Origin: Mongoliitalea daihaiensis
Lineage (GTDB): Bacteria; Bacteroidota; Bacteroidia; Cytophagales; Cyclobacteriaceae
Length of the DNA stretch: 64,000 bases
Direction: 5' to 3'
NCBI RefSeq assembly: GCF_021596945.1
Contig: NZ_CP063779.1
Span: 2,206,001 to 2,270,000 of the forward strand
Shown piece after piece: positions 25,342-35,792 of this stretch (positions are counted from its first letter, which is position 1; each line of letters begins with the position of its first letter). The position numbers and the translations under genes are program-made. The notes below the pieces were generated by a model. The model did no database searches and was not told the DNA's origin. It was given only the letters and a program-made list of their open reading frames with translations.

Positions 25342-27924
25342 ATGAAAACCGATTATTCCAAGCTTTTCATTCTAGTTTTTGTAATTTTCTTGAGTGCCTG
25401 TAAATCGGTCAAACAGGAATCCCAATCCTCAATCTCAGTAATTGAGGTAGGAGAAAATGAATTTTTGGTACCAAAAATCTCAAGTCAACTAGCAGGATCA
25501 TGGGAGAAAAAGATTGAAGGATATCGAGCTACGGATACTCGGTATTTTGATCTGTTGCATACGATGTTAGATCTGCGTTTTGATTTTACAAACATGCAGG
25601 TAATCGGAACTGCCGAACTACTGATGAAGCCGTATTTTTACGAACAAAAGGAAGTGGTTTTAGATGCGAAAGATTTTCATATCTATCGTGTAGACTTGCT
25701 CGAGGACGGAGAGGTGATTCCCTTAAATTACCGTTATAAAGAAAACAAACTAACTGCTTATTTGCCACGAGTGGTTCACGATACCGATACTTTACGATTG
25801 AAAATAAAATACATTGCTAATCCAAATGATAACAATCAAGCTGGCAGCAGAGCCATTACAGATACCAAAGGGTTGTATTTTATCAACCCCTTGGGAAATG
25901 AAAGTAAACCCATTCAAGTATGGACACAAGGAGAAACAGCTCACAATTCTAAGTGGTTTCCAACTTTCGATAGTCCCAATGAACGGATGACTCAAGAAAT
26001 TAAGCTCACAGTTCCAAAAGAATTTCGTACGCTGAGTAATGGTATTTTACAAAGCTCGGAAGTTACAGAAGAAGGGATGCGCACAGATCACTGGCTCATG
26101 GACAAGCCCCATGCACCTTACTTGGCTGCGATGGTTGTGGGGGAGTTTGCCGAGATACAGGATGAATGGAAGGGGATGCAGGTCAATTATTATGTGGAGC
26201 CTACTTTTGAAACAGGAGCCAAGGAAGTCTTTAAAAATACTCCTGAAATGATTGAGTTCTTCTCCAATCTTTTGGGTGTGGATTATCCTTGGCAACAGTA
26301 TAATCAAGTGGTCGTGCGAGATTTTGTGTCAGGAGCCATGGAAAATACCACGCTTTCTATTTTTATGGAAGATTTAAATCTTACGGAAAGGGAAGCAATC
26401 GATAGTGAATGGGACGGAATCATTGCCCACGAACTCTTTCATCAATGGTTTGGGAATCTAGTAACCACGGAGTCATGGGCGAACCTTACCCTCAATGAGG
26501 CTTTTGCCAATTACTCAGAATACTTATGGTATGAGTATAAGTTGGGAAGAGACGAAGCAAATATGCATCATGTCGCCGAAATGGAAAAGTATTTTGGAGA
26601 GGCTGAAGAAAAGCAGGAAGATTTGATCCGTTTCTACTATGATGATCCCGAAGATATGTTTGATAATCATTCCTATGCCAAAGGAGGTCGAGTTCTCCAC
26701 ATGTTGCGCAGGCATTTGGGAGATAGGGCCTTTTTTGCCTCATTACAGCATTATTTGATAAAGCATGCATACTCTGCAGTGGAAATTCATGACCTGAGAT
26801 TAGCCTTTGAAGAAGTGACGGGGATGGATTTGAATTGGTTTTTTAATCCTTGGTTTTTAGCATCTGGGCATCCCTTGATTGCTTACGAGGTAGATTATTC
26901 TATTCCTGATAATCTTTTGTTGACTATTGAGCAAAAGCAAGATTTAACCAACACCCCACTTTATAGGATTCCATTTAAAGTCAGTTGGTATCATGAAGGG
27001 GAACGTTATGAAAAGGATTTGGTGCTGGATAAAGCCTTTCAGCAGTTTGCCATTGAAAATGGTGTGCCTGTCAATCAGCTTTACTTGGATGAGGAAAAAG
27101 TTTTGTTGAAAAAAACAGTCACCACTAGACCCAAGGAGTTTTTCATCAAACAATTGCAGGAGTCTGAGTTTGCAATTGCCCGTTATGAAGCCTTGGATAG
27201 TCTGATGACTTATTTTCCCAATGAATTAAGATTACCTTCTTTGGCGGCGAACACCTTGGAAGATACATTCTGGGCTAATCGGGAATTGGCAATTATGTTT
27301 TTTGCCAAGGAACCAACTTTAGTTCCGGCAGGACTGGAAGATAAAATTTATGATCTAGCAGATAGTGATTCTCAAAATACGGTTCGTTTGGCAGCCATTG
27401 AGTTATTGGGATTGTTGGATGGTGAAAAGTATGCTCCTGCCATGCTTCGATGGATGAATGATCCTTCCTATTACGTGGCTGCGGCCGCTTTGGGGACTTA
27501 TCTGGCAGAAGAAACCAATACCAATAGAAAGGAAATTGCAGAGCGCTACACTTCCGACGCTAACGTCCGCATGACAGTTGCTTTAGCTGAGTATTTTATT
27601 CAAGAATCTATACTCGGAAAAAGTGAGTGGTTTCACGAGCGATTGGATGCCTATAATCGCAGGTCTTTGTACTATTTTATTGGCTACTACGGGGAGTATT
27701 TTACCAAACTTCCTGAAGAAGGCATGGAAAAAGCCATTGAGCGATTGACTAAAATCGCCAAGAGTGAGGAGCCTTTCTATATAAAAATTGCAGCCTTCTC
27801 TGCCTTGTTCGGATTTGTGGATCAGCCAGGTGTATTAGACAGTCTGAAGCAGATGTATGAATTGGAGACAGACGAGTCGGTGAAACGCTATCAGGAGTAT
27901 TTCCTAATCCAATATTTGGATTAG
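25342..27924 (+). CDS. M1-family aminopeptidase lipoprotein
   Basis: This 860-residue zinc aminopeptidase is anchored by a lipobox (FLSAC, Cys at residue 20). The N-terminal saddle domain is followed by the catalytic domain. It has the exopeptidase motif GAMEN at ~331-335 and the zinc site HELFHQW at ~363, with the third ligand Glu 19 residues on in LNEAFANYSEYLW. The C-terminal ~280 residues consist of paired helices like the HEAT/ARM repeats of the family (for example VRLAAIELLGLLDGEKYAPAM). It probably trims peptides in the periplasm. Its stop codon overlaps that of the convergent rlmN gene by four bases. Confidence 0.95.
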   Translation: MKTDYSKLFILVFVIFLSACKSVKQESQSSISVIEVGENEFLVPKISSQLAGSWEKKIEGYRATDTRYFDLLHTMLDLRFDFTNMQVIGTAELLMKPYFYEQKEVVLDAKDFHIYRVDLLEDGEVIPLNYRYKENKLTAYLPRVVHDTDTLRLKIKYIANPNDNNQAGSRAITDTKGLYFINPLGNESKPIQVWTQGETAHNSKWFPTFDSPNERMTQEIKLTVPKEFRTLSNGILQSSEVTEEGMRTDHWLMDKPHAPYLAAMVVGEFAEIQDEWKGMQVNYYVEPTFETGAKEVFKNTPEMIEFFSNLLGVDYPWQQYNQVVVRDFVSGAMENTTLSIFMEDLNLTEREAIDSEWDGIIAHELFHQWFGNLVTTESWANLTLNEAFANYSEYLWYEYKLGRDEANMHHVAEMEKYFGEAEEKQEDLIRFYYDDPEDMFDNHSYAKGGRVLHMLRRHLGDRAFFASLQHYLIKHAYSAVEIHDLRLAFEEVTGMDLNWFFNPWFLASGHPLIAYEVDYSIPDNLLLTIEQKQDLTNTPLYRIPFKVSWYHEGERYEKDLVLDKAFQQFAIENGVPVNQLYLDEEKVLLKKTVTTRPKEFFIKQLQESEFAIARYEALDSLMTYFPNELRLPSLAANTLEDTFWANRELAIMFFAKEPTLVPAGLEDKIYDLADSDSQNTVRLAAIELLGLLDGEKYAPAMLRWMNDPSYYVAAAALGTYLAEETNTNRKEIAERYTSDANVRMTVALAEYFIQESILGKSEWFHERLDAYNRRSLYYFIGYYGEYFTKLPEEGMEKAIERLTKIAKSEEPFYIKIAAFSALFGFVDQPGVLDSLKQMYELETDESVKRYQEYFLIQYLD

Positions 27925-29003
27925 GAGTTCTTCAAACTGATGCCTCCCTCGAGTTCGGCGACTTCATTCTTATTGGCTAGCTGTCCGCAGGCGGCATCGA
28001 TGTCCTGACCACGGGATTTGCGAACTTTGGCGATAATGCCTTGGGCTTCTAATACACGGATGTACATGTCTACCGCCTCTTGTTTGGCCTGACGGAATTC
28101 TCCTTCATCAATAGGATTATACTGAATGATATTGACTTTGGAGGGGATGATTTTACAGAATTTCGCTAAAGCTTTTGCATGCGCTTGATCATCGTTGATG
28201 CCGTCCCAAATCACATATTCATAGGTTACTTTGCGCTTGGTTTTTTGATACCAATAGCGCAAGGAATCCGCTAAATCTTCCAATGGATTAACATCATTGA
28301 TGGGCATCAGACGACTGCGTGTTTCATTGATGGCAGAGTGCAGCGATATGGCCAAGTTAAACTTCACCTCATCATCAGCCATTTTTCGAATCATCTTGGG
28401 AATGCCTACGGTGGAAAGGGTGATTCTTCTTGGGGCCATGCCCAAGCCTTCGGGTGAAGTTATCTTGTCAATAGCATCCACTACATTTGCATAATTCAAT
28501 AGGGGTTCACCCATACCCATAAAAACGATATTGGTCAGTGGGCGATTGAAATACGTTTCAGCCTCTTCTTTGATTGCTACTACTTGATCGTATATTTCGT
28601 CAGGATTGAGGTTTCGCATGCGCTTCAATCGTGCTGTAGCGCAAAAATTACAATCCAAACTACAGCCTACTTGGGAAGATACACAAGCAGTGATACGTTT
28701 GGTAGTTGGAATCAATACGGATTCGACAATCTTGCCATCGTGCAGCTTTACGGCATTTTTGATGGTGCCATCTGTGGAGTGCTGCATCAAATCCACTTTG
28801 ACATGGTTGATAGAAAAATTGTCTTTGAGCATCTCCCGGGTCTCCTTGGAGATATTGCTCATGTCATCAAAGTTTTTCAAAGACTTATTCCAAAGCCAGT
28901 CATAGACCTGCTTGGCTCGGAATTTTTTATCTCCCTGTGTTACAAAAAAATCCTCTAACTCTTGAAGGGTAAATTTTCGGATATCTTTTTTGACCTGCTC
29001 CAT
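27921..29003 (-). CDS. rlmN: 23S rRNA (adenine2503-C2)/tRNA A37 methyltransferase
   Basis: This radical-SAM enzyme methylates C2 of A2503 in 23S rRNA and of A37 in some tRNAs. I set the start at ATG 29003, giving 360 residues; an in-frame start at 29018 would lie upstream of a -7 box. The [4Fe-4S] motif is CSLDCNFC (C114, C118, C121). MGMGEPLLNY, the SAM-binding ISLHSAINETRS region and the C-terminal methyl-carrier Cys in DIDAACGQL are present. It ends tail to tail with the M1 aminopeptidase gene, overlapping by four bases. Confidence 0.96.
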   Translation of the reverse strand: MEQVKKDIRKFTLQELEDFFVTQGDKKFRAKQVYDWLWNKSLKNFDDMSNISKETREMLKDNFSINHVKVDLMQHSTDGTIKNAVKLHDGKIVESVLIPTTKRITACVSSQVGCSLDCNFCATARLKRMRNLNPDEIYDQVVAIKEEAETYFNRPLTNIVFMGMGEPLLNYANVVDAIDKITSPEGLGMAPRRITLSTVGIPKMIRKMADDEVKFNLAISLHSAINETRSRLMPINDVNPLEDLADSLRYWYQKTKRKVTYEYVIWDGINDDQAHAKALAKFCKIIPSKVNIIQYNPIDEGEFRQAKQEAVDMYIRVLEAQGIIAKVRKSRGQDIDAACGQLANKNEVAELEGGISLKNS

Positions 29004-29007
29004 CTTG

Positions 29008-29015
29008 CAAAGGTA
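29008..29015 (-). promoter_or_regulatory. Candidate -7 element (TACCTTTG) of rlmN
   Basis: On the minus strand the octamer matches TAnnTTTG and ends four bases before the ATG at 29003. If used, the transcript would be leaderless or nearly so. No -33 TTTG is seen at the normal distance. Confidence 0.3.
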
Positions 29016-29018
29016 CAA

Positions 29019-29449
29019 AAATCAAAGGGGTGCATCAGTATATCCCAAAAAGAAAAAATCGCAATTGTGGGAGCTTGGTTGTTTTAATACCTAAAGGGTT
29101 GTGAGGTGTTGATTTTCTTAGTTTGAAAGCAAAGCACACGACAGCTCCTATGGAGTATTTTTAAACAAAATAAATGGATCTTTCTTTCGGGATATTTTGC
29201 ACGGGTGGGTTTGAATAGAAGTTTTTATTGTTGGAGGAAAATAATGCAATTTTTTTGAGACCTGTCTAAAAATTTTAAAAATCTATCGTTTGGGAGATTC
29301 TGAGCGCCTTTTGATACAAGCCTGGGATGCCCTGTAGTAATTTAATTTCATGCCTGTTGTACTTATGTTGTATTACTTTCTACCCTTCATTCACTCATTA
29401 TTAGCTAAAATCGTACTATCAATTTTCAATACCCCAATTCTAAAAATGT
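29019..29449. other. Intergenic stretch upstream of the GH81 gene
   Basis: About 430 AT-rich bases contain no credible gene. A small imperfect hairpin (AGCTCC/GGAGTA) lies near 29141-29156. I could not find a convincing -33/-7 pair for the GH81 gene. Confidence 0.5.
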
Positions 29450-32400
29450 ATGTTACGATTAAATAGCAATGTATTTTTTGGTTTTATATGTTCTCTTTTC
29501 TTTATCGTAACGCTGGAATTAAACGCCCAGTTTGTACCGGTTGGCAAGGGTGGATATACTGAAACCTTCCCAGGAACAGACGCCGCAGGCAGAAACGGGT
29601 TTCCTCCCGGCCAACCTCAATTGAGTGGAAATGCAATAGGGAAGCCAGTCCCTACCAATGACTGGTGGTCTTTGCTTTTGCAGAGTAATCACGTGAGTAA
29701 TTTGTTCAATTACCCAATGGCGATGAAAACCACACCAGCTGGATTGGTTGTCAGCTATATCCCATGGGGAGTATTTGATGATCAAGAACCCATCGTTGTT
29801 GGGCTTGCAGGATTAAATGCTCCAAGAGCAACTGTGGCCGACTACACAGACTGGACAGTTACCATGGACTGGAGTGCAGGAGGAAGAAACTTGCAGGTAA
29901 CTTCCGGCATAGCCATGCCCTTTCTGTATTTCAAGAAAAACACACAAGACCAACTCCAAATCACCGTCAATCTAGGTACAGCCACCGTCAGCGGGGAGAT
30001 GCTGATGATTGAAAATGCAAGAAATGATGCTGACTTCGTTTTTTATGCTCCTTCTGGAAGTACTTGGACTCAACAAGGGAAGGTATATTCCTCTACATTG
30101 AATGGAAAAGATTACTGGTCTATGGCCATGTTGCCTTTGACTACTACCAATGTGGCTCAAGCTGCTCAGTTGTATAAAAAATACGCTTATGTTTTCCCAA
30201 AGAATACCTTGACATCTTGGAATTTTGACGAACGAACGTCAAAAGTAAGGACGGAGTTTACTATCGAAACAGATGTTAAGGAGGGAAACGAAACAGCGCC
30301 ATTGATTGGATTGCTTCCTCATCAGTGGGCTAATTTAGCTCCGGATTCACCTCGACCCGATTTGCTGAGTTATGCATCAGTTCGTGGAGAAATCAAAACC
30401 ATGGCAGGCACTTCATTTAGTGTAGAAAATACCTACTTAGGGATTTTACCGACCTTGCCTTATCAAGCGAATTACAGTGAAGGCTTCAGTATTGCTGAAT
30501 TAGATCAAAAGGTCAAGCAAATCGAAAACGATGGTTTGGCTACTTGGACAGATTCTTACAATGAGGGGCAGGTGATGAATAGACTCATTCAAACTGCTCG
30601 TATTGCGCATGAAATGGGGAATACGGAGTCCCGAGACAAGATGCTTGCCACTATCAAAGAGCGCTTGGAAGACTGGTTGACGGCACGACCTGGTCAAGTA
30701 GCATTTTTGTTTTATTACAATAAAACTTGGTCAGCCATGTTGGGTTATCCCGCCGGACATGGTCAGGATACCAACTTGAATGATCACCATTTTCACTGGG
30801 GATATTTTATACATGCAGCAGCATTTTTGGAGCAATTTGAACCCGGTTGGGCCGAAGGTTGGGGTGAAATGGTCAATTTATTGGTGCGGGATGCCGCTTC
30901 TCCTGACAGGGATGACAAGATGTTTCCTTTCCTCCGTAATTTCAGCCCTTATGCAGGTCACTGCTGGGCCAATGGATTTGCTACCTTCCCACAAGGAAAT
31001 GACCAAGAATCTACTTCGGAAAGTATGCAGTTTAATTCTGCTTTGATTCACTGGGGAACGATTACTGGAAATAAAGAAATCAGAGATTTGGGAATTTATC
31101 TCTACACCACCGAACAGACAGCTATTGAAGAATACTGGTTTGATATGTATGAGCGTAATTTTGGACCAACTCAGCAGTATAGCTTAGTTTCTCGCGTATG
31201 GGGGAATTCTTACGATAACGGTACCTTTTGGACGAATGATATTGCGGCTTCTTACGGGATTGAGTTGTATCCGATTCATGGTGGATCCTTGTATTTGGGA
31301 CATCATCAGGATTATGCGACCAAGCTTTGGAAAGAAATTGAGCAAAATACCGGCATTCTTCGTAACGAGGCCAATGTGAATTTATGGCACGATGTGAAAT
31401 GGCAATATTTAGCATTTACCGACCCTCAGAAAGCCATCGATTTGTATGATAGCTACCCCGATAGGGAATTGAAATTTGGAGTTTCCGATGCACAGACCTA
31501 TTATTGGCTACACGCCATGAATGCTATGGGAATCGTTGATGTTTCTGTGACAGCGAATTATCCTACTGCTTCTGTTTTTGTCAAAGATGGCAAAAAGACC
31601 TATGTGGCAAATAATTATGAGAAAACGCCCATTACGGTAACTTTCTCGGATGGCTTTGAACTGGAAGTTCCTGCCCGTACTATGGTCACAAGTAATGATG
31701 TAGAAATAGAAAGCGAGTTGACTACTAGCTTTACTCAAGCCTTTGTCAATGGTAGTGTGGATTTGAGTTTGGACATTACTAAAGGTGAGCCCACCAAAGT
31801 GGAGTTTTTCAGAGGATCGGAGATGATCGGTGAGATGACAGAGGAGCCATTTGATTTTACTGCAAGAAATCTACCATTGGGAGTACATAACTTTTATGCA
31901 AAGATTTTTGAGGATGATAAGTTAGGTGTGTCTAATGTGGTCACAGTAATTGTAGGTGAGCAGGTGCCGTTTATGGGTACTCCATGGCCTATTCCAGGCG
32001 TAATTGAAGCTGCTCATTACGATGTCTTTGAGGGAGGAAGAGGGCAAGGAATTACCTATGCTGACGTTTCCGCAGCGAATGAGGGGGATTTTAGAAAAGA
32101 TGAGGGGGTAGATGCTATTTTTGTGGCAGGAGAAGGGAATACGGTTGGCTGGATTGTCAGTGGAGAATGGTTAGAATACACCGTAAATGTTGAAAAGCCT
32201 GGATTGTATACGATGGAATTCCGATATGCTTCGGGTAATTCTAGTGGAGGCGGTCCTTTCTGGTTAGAAATGAACGGTAAGAAAATTACAGATGATATTC
32301 GAGTCAGTACAACAGGAGGTTGGGATAAGTGGAGTACAGGAAAGGTCGAGAATATCCCATTAATAGGAGGTGAAAATATACTTCGATTGGCATTTGGCAA

Positions 32401-34579
32401 TGGAGAATTGAACTTCGGAAAAATGACCTTCAGCTTCACCGACGAATTGGCATTTAGCCAACCGATCGCGGATGCGGGAGAAAATATTGTGGTGATCTTA
32501 CCCGATCAAAGTACTTTATTGACAGGCTCTGGCTCTGATCCTGAGGGTGGAGCGCTTACTTACCAATGGACACAAGTTTATGGTCCAAGCAGAGTGGGTA
32601 TTGCAGACCCTACTGCCGCAGTGACTATGATTGATAATTTGGTAGAAGGCGTGTATAGTTTCCGCTTGACGGTAGATAACGGAGAGCATCAGGCGAATGA
32701 TCATTTATTGGTCATCGTGAGCAATGATGGAATTATTGCTCCGGTAGTTGCTATTAGTACTCCGTCCAATAATCAATCATTCTTGGGAGGAAGACCGATT
32801 CAGATCAGTGCGATTGCCAAGGATTTGGATGGTCGAATTGAAGAGGTGGAATTCTTCGCAGGAGCAGATGCAATTGGTAAGGCCACAAACGAACCATGGT
32901 CCATTTCGTGGGCAGGAGAAGTTGGTACGCATATGCTTTCAGCAACTGCTAAAGGTAATGATGGCAATACGGCAACATCTGCACCAATTACGGTAAGATT
33001 TACCGAGCCGCCTTCATGTAATGGAATTTCAGAGAATGGAGATTTCAGGTTCGAGTTCTCGGATGATCTGAAAAATCCAACTTTAACCTTTATTCCTACT
33101 ATTCCGGGTATGGGAGATCAAGTATTGATTTTATATTACGGAAATCAAGCAAATGGTAATTTCCCAGGCTATGGTGTTAGGCCTAATCAGCCGTTCCGAT
33201 TGAATGCTGCGGAAGGTACTACGGTATGGTTCTATTATACCTATTCCCATCCAACACAAGGAGAGAAAAATACCGCTGCCCAACGAATTTCCTACGTAGT
33301 GGGTACTTGTCAAGGTACAGACGAAGGTGGTGGAGAAGAAGAACCTAGCGGTCCTGGATTGGATTTTCCGATTACATTTGAGGAAAATATGACTTGGCCT
33401 ACATTGATTACCAATTTTGATGGTGGAGATTTGACCGTCATTGATAATCCATTCCAGGATGGTAATTCCAGTGCTAAAGTTGCGAAAATGGTCAAAGGAG
33501 CAGGGGCAATTTGGGCAGGATCTTTCTTGACGAAAGCTACACCGATCGATTTCACCAAAGGAACAGACTTTAAAGTTTCGGTGAGAGCTCCTCGTCCAAA
33601 TACCAAATTGCTTCTGAAATTTGAGAATGAATTTGATGGGGGACAGTTCTTTGAACGTGAAATGGTCATTCCTGAAGCTAATAAATGGGTAGATCTCACC
33701 TTTGATATGAGCGGAAGAAATCCAGCTATTGTGTTCAAGAAAATCGTCTTAATCTTCGAATTGGGTACATCTGGTAATGGAAGTGCAGATTTTACATGGT
33801 ATGTAGATAATATTCGTCAGGGAGATGATGAAGAGGGAGAGGAGGAAGAAGAAATCGAAATGCAAAATCAGACCATTACTTTTGCAGCTATTTCAGCTAA
33901 AACTATGGGTGATGCACCATTTGATCTGACCGCAAGTGCTGATTCGGAGTTACTGGTATCTTTTGAAGCAGGAAGTGAACATGTCAGTGTTGCTGGGAAA
34001 ACAGTTACGTTGGTAAGAGCAGGTCGGGCCTCAGTGGTAGCTATTCAAGAAGGTAGTGAATTGTACCACCCTGCGGAAGCAGTCACTCAAAGTTTCTGTA
34101 TCAATCCAATGAAGCCTGAAATTACATTGGATGGAGTAGGTTCAGGAACAGTAATTTTGACCTCAAATGCTCCTGATGGAAATCAATGGTACTTGGATGG
34201 TGTTTTGATAGCAGGTGCAACCGGAAAAACCTATGAAGCGACAATGGATGGGGTGTACACTGTCACTGCAAAAGTTGATGACTGTATCAGTGAGCTTTCG
34301 GATCAGATTACTTTGTTGGTCAATAGTCTGGGCAGAGAGATCATAGCTCCATTAACCTTCTATCCAAATCCTGCGGATAGCCACTTCTTTATCAAAGGAG
34401 TCATAGATCCCATTCGAAGTTTGGAATTATCTGATATGATCGGTAGAATCCATGCTGTTGGTTATGAAGAAAGCGATGGTTTGTATAGGATAGATATTGC
34501 TAATTTACCGTCTGGAGTGTATTTGCTTCGAATGGTGCATGGAAATACACAGACGATTCACAAGATTTTGAAAAAATAA
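29450..34579 (+). CDS. Multimodular GH81 endo-beta-1,3-glucanase with CBMs and T9SS tail
   Basis: The 1,709-residue secreted enzyme is predicted to cut laminarin-type beta-1,3-glucan. After the signal peptide (~1-26) comes a GH81 catalytic region to ~730, with the family signatures LNDHHFHWGYF (~442-452) and GNDQESTSES (~518-527, with catalytic Glu). Downstream, in order: an Ig-like linker (~760-830), a CBM6-like module (~842-985), a PKD domain (~1004-1090), a second Ig-like domain (~1097-1185), a CBM56-like beta-1,3-glucan-binding module (~1190-1287) and another carbohydrate-binding beta-sandwich (~1300-1457). After an acidic linker come one or two further beta domains. The last ~80 residues (FYPNPADSHFFIKG ... 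IHKILKK) are a T9SS type A sorting domain. Single gene, closed by a terminator. Confidence 0.93.
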   Translation: MLRLNSNVFFGFICSLFFIVTLELNAQFVPVGKGGYTETFPGTDAAGRNGFPPGQPQLSGNAIGKPVPTNDWWSLLLQSNHVSNLFNYPMAMKTTPAGLVVSYIPWGVFDDQEPIVVGLAGLNAPRATVADYTDWTVTMDWSAGGRNLQVTSGIAMPFLYFKKNTQDQLQITVNLGTATVSGEMLMIENARNDADFVFYAPSGSTWTQQGKVYSSTLNGKDYWSMAMLPLTTTNVAQAAQLYKKYAYVFPKNTLTSWNFDERTSKVRTEFTIETDVKEGNETAPLIGLLPHQWANLAPDSPRPDLLSYASVRGEIKTMAGTSFSVENTYLGILPTLPYQANYSEGFSIAELDQKVKQIENDGLATWTDSYNEGQVMNRLIQTARIAHEMGNTESRDKMLATIKERLEDWLTARPGQVAFLFYYNKTWSAMLGYPAGHGQDTNLNDHHFHWGYFIHAAAFLEQFEPGWAEGWGEMVNLLVRDAASPDRDDKMFPFLRNFSPYAGHCWANGFATFPQGNDQESTSESMQFNSALIHWGTITGNKEIRDLGIYLYTTEQTAIEEYWFDMYERNFGPTQQYSLVSRVWGNSYDNGTFWTNDIAASYGIELYPIHGGSLYLGHHQDYATKLWKEIEQNTGILRNEANVNLWHDVKWQYLAFTDPQKAIDLYDSYPDRELKFGVSDAQTYYWLHAMNAMGIVDVSVTANYPTASVFVKDGKKTYVANNYEKTPITVTFSDGFELEVPARTMVTSNDVEIESELTTSFTQAFVNGSVDLSLDITKGEPTKVEFFRGSEMIGEMTEEPFDFTARNLPLGVHNFYAKIFEDDKLGVSNVVTVIVGEQVPFMGTPWPIPGVIEAAHYDVFEGGRGQGITYADVSAANEGDFRKDEGVDAIFVAGEGNTVGWIVSGEWLEYTVNVEKPGLYTMEFRYASGNSSGGGPFWLEMNGKKITDDIRVSTTGGWDKWSTGKVENIPLIGGENILRLAFGNGELNFGKMTFSFTDELAFSQPIADAGENIVVILPDQSTLLTGSGSDPEGGALTYQWTQVYGPSRVGIADPTAAVTMIDNLVEGVYSFRLTVDNGEHQANDHLLVIVSNDGIIAPVVAISTPSNNQSFLGGRPIQISAIAKDLDGRIEEVEFFAGADAIGKATNEPWSISWAGEVGTHMLSATAKGNDGNTATSAPITVRFTEPPSCNGISENGDFRFEFSDDLKNPTLTFIPTIPGMGDQVLILYYGNQANGNFPGYGVRPNQPFRLNAAEGTTVWFYYTYSHPTQGEKNTAAQRISYVVGTCQGTDEGGGEEEPSGPGLDFPITFEENMTWPTLITNFDGGDLTVIDNPFQDGNSSAKVAKMVKGAGAIWAGSFLTKATPIDFTKGTDFKVSVRAPRPNTKLLLKFENEFDGGQFFEREMVIPEANKWVDLTFDMSGRNPAIVFKKIVLIFELGTSGNGSADFTWYVDNIRQGDDEEGEEEEEIEMQNQTITFAAISAKTMGDAPFDLTASADSELLVSFEAGSEHVSVAGKTVTLVRAGRASVVAIQEGSELYHPAEAVTQSFCINPMKPEITLDGVGSGTVILTSNAPDGNQWYLDGVLIAGATGKTYEATMDGVYTVTAKVDDCISELSDQITLLVNSLGREIIAPLTFYPNPADSHFFIKGVIDPIRSLELSDMIGRIHAVGYEESDGLYRIDIANLPSGVYLLRMVHGNTQTIHKILKK

Positions 34580-34596
34580 AATAAAGCTCCCATGAT

Positions 34597-34630
34597 AAAC
34601 CCGCAACTAACGTACGTTGCGGGTTTTTTT
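34597..34630 (+). terminator. Rho-independent terminator of the GH81 gene
   Basis: The 11-bp stem 34597-34607 pairs with 34616-34626 and continues into a T run, 18 bases after the stop codon. Confidence 0.9.
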
Positions 34631-34635
34631 GTGTC

Positions 34636-34664
34636 TTGAATTTTTGTGACATTCTTTAGATTTG
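34636..34664 (+). promoter_or_regulatory. Candidate promoter of the APP1-domain gene
   Basis: TTG at 34636-34638 is followed after 18 bases by TAGATTTG at 34657-34664, which fits the Bacteroidota -33/-7 pattern. The start codon is 33 bases further on. Confidence 0.4.
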
Positions 34665-34697
34665 CGTACAATGGAAAAGTAAACAAGCTGTGCTGCC

Positions 34698-35765
34698 ATG
34701 AAAAAATCCATCTTAGCTATTCTTTATGCACTAAAAAGAGCCTTTTCTTTAATAAAAGTAAGCATTGGCTTGCGTTTGGGATTGATTCAGTCGATTCAAA
34801 TCATGCCTTATAAAGGCTTTGGGAATGCCCATGAGATTTTTTTTGTGGGGCGGGTGCTTCGGGATCGAGGAATTGGCATCTCGACCATTGAGGATAGCAA
34901 ATGGAGAAACTTTGTAAATATGTACAAGCGTTTTGCTAGTTGGGAAATACCAGGTTTGCAGATTCAGGCGAGGTTTCAAGGAGAAGAAGTTACAGTAATT
35001 TCCGATGACGAAGGGTATTTTGAGGTGCATCTTTCAAAGGCAGATGGTTGGAAACTCACACATTTTTGGAATCAGGTGGAGCTCACTTTATTAGATAATC
35101 CACTGAAAGATGCTCCTTTGGTCCAAGTGCACAACCCTGTGTTTATACCGTATGAAGCCTGTGATTTTGGAGTGATTTCTGATATCGATGACACCATCGT
35201 GCCTACGGGAGCCACACGATTGTGGGAAATGGTGAAGACTACCTTTTTTGGGAATGCGCACACCCGATTGCCCTTCGAGGGAGTTGCTGAGTTTTATCAG
35301 GCTTTGCATCGAGGGATGGATGGTTTAGACTCCAATCCCTTTTTTTATGTGTCGAGTTCGCCTTGGAATTTGTATGATTTTTTGATGGAGTTTTTGGATG
35401 CCCATCAAATTCCAAAAGGACCTCTAATGCTGCGGGATTTGGGGCTTTCGAGGGAACAGTTCATTGCTGGCAGCCATTGGGAGCATAAGTTGAGACAAGT
35501 GGAAAAGGTTTTTGAAGTGGAGAAAGAACTCCCTTTTATTTTGATTGGCGATAGTGGACAGCATGATGCAGAGATTTACCTCCAAGTCATCAAGGATTAT
35601 CCCGGCAGAGTGAAGGCAGTGTATATCCGTAGTGTCTCTGAAAATCGTGAGGAATTGATGCAAAAGATCGCCAATGAAATGCTGGCATTAGGTGTGGAGA
35701 TGCTCCTCATCCACGACACCAACCAAGCCTTCTCCCACGCCCGCCTCAATTCATGGATTCGGTAG
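34698..35765 (+). CDS. APP1-type (DUF2183) phosphatidate phosphatase-like protein
   Basis: The 355-residue HAD-fold protein has an N-terminal beta-sandwich-like region (~40-150) and a C-terminal catalytic region. Signatures are DFGVISDIDDTIVPTGA (nucleophile DxD), FFYVSSSPWNLYDFL, FIAGSHWEHK and FILIGDSGQHDAEIY. These match the APP1 domain, named for yeast phosphatidate phosphatase App1. The bacterial substrate is not established. It is a single gene after the GH81 terminator. Confidence 0.88.
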   Translation: MKKSILAILYALKRAFSLIKVSIGLRLGLIQSIQIMPYKGFGNAHEIFFVGRVLRDRGIGISTIEDSKWRNFVNMYKRFASWEIPGLQIQARFQGEEVTVISDDEGYFEVHLSKADGWKLTHFWNQVELTLLDNPLKDAPLVQVHNPVFIPYEACDFGVISDIDDTIVPTGATRLWEMVKTTFFGNAHTRLPFEGVAEFYQALHRGMDGLDSNPFFYVSSSPWNLYDFLMEFLDAHQIPKGPLMLRDLGLSREQFIAGSHWEHKLRQVEKVFEVEKELPFILIGDSGQHDAEIYLQVIKDYPGRVKAVYIRSVSENREELMQKIANEMLALGVEMLLIHDTNQAFSHARLNSWIR

Positions 35766-35792
35766 GAGAGCCACTGATATTTTTTGCCAGGA

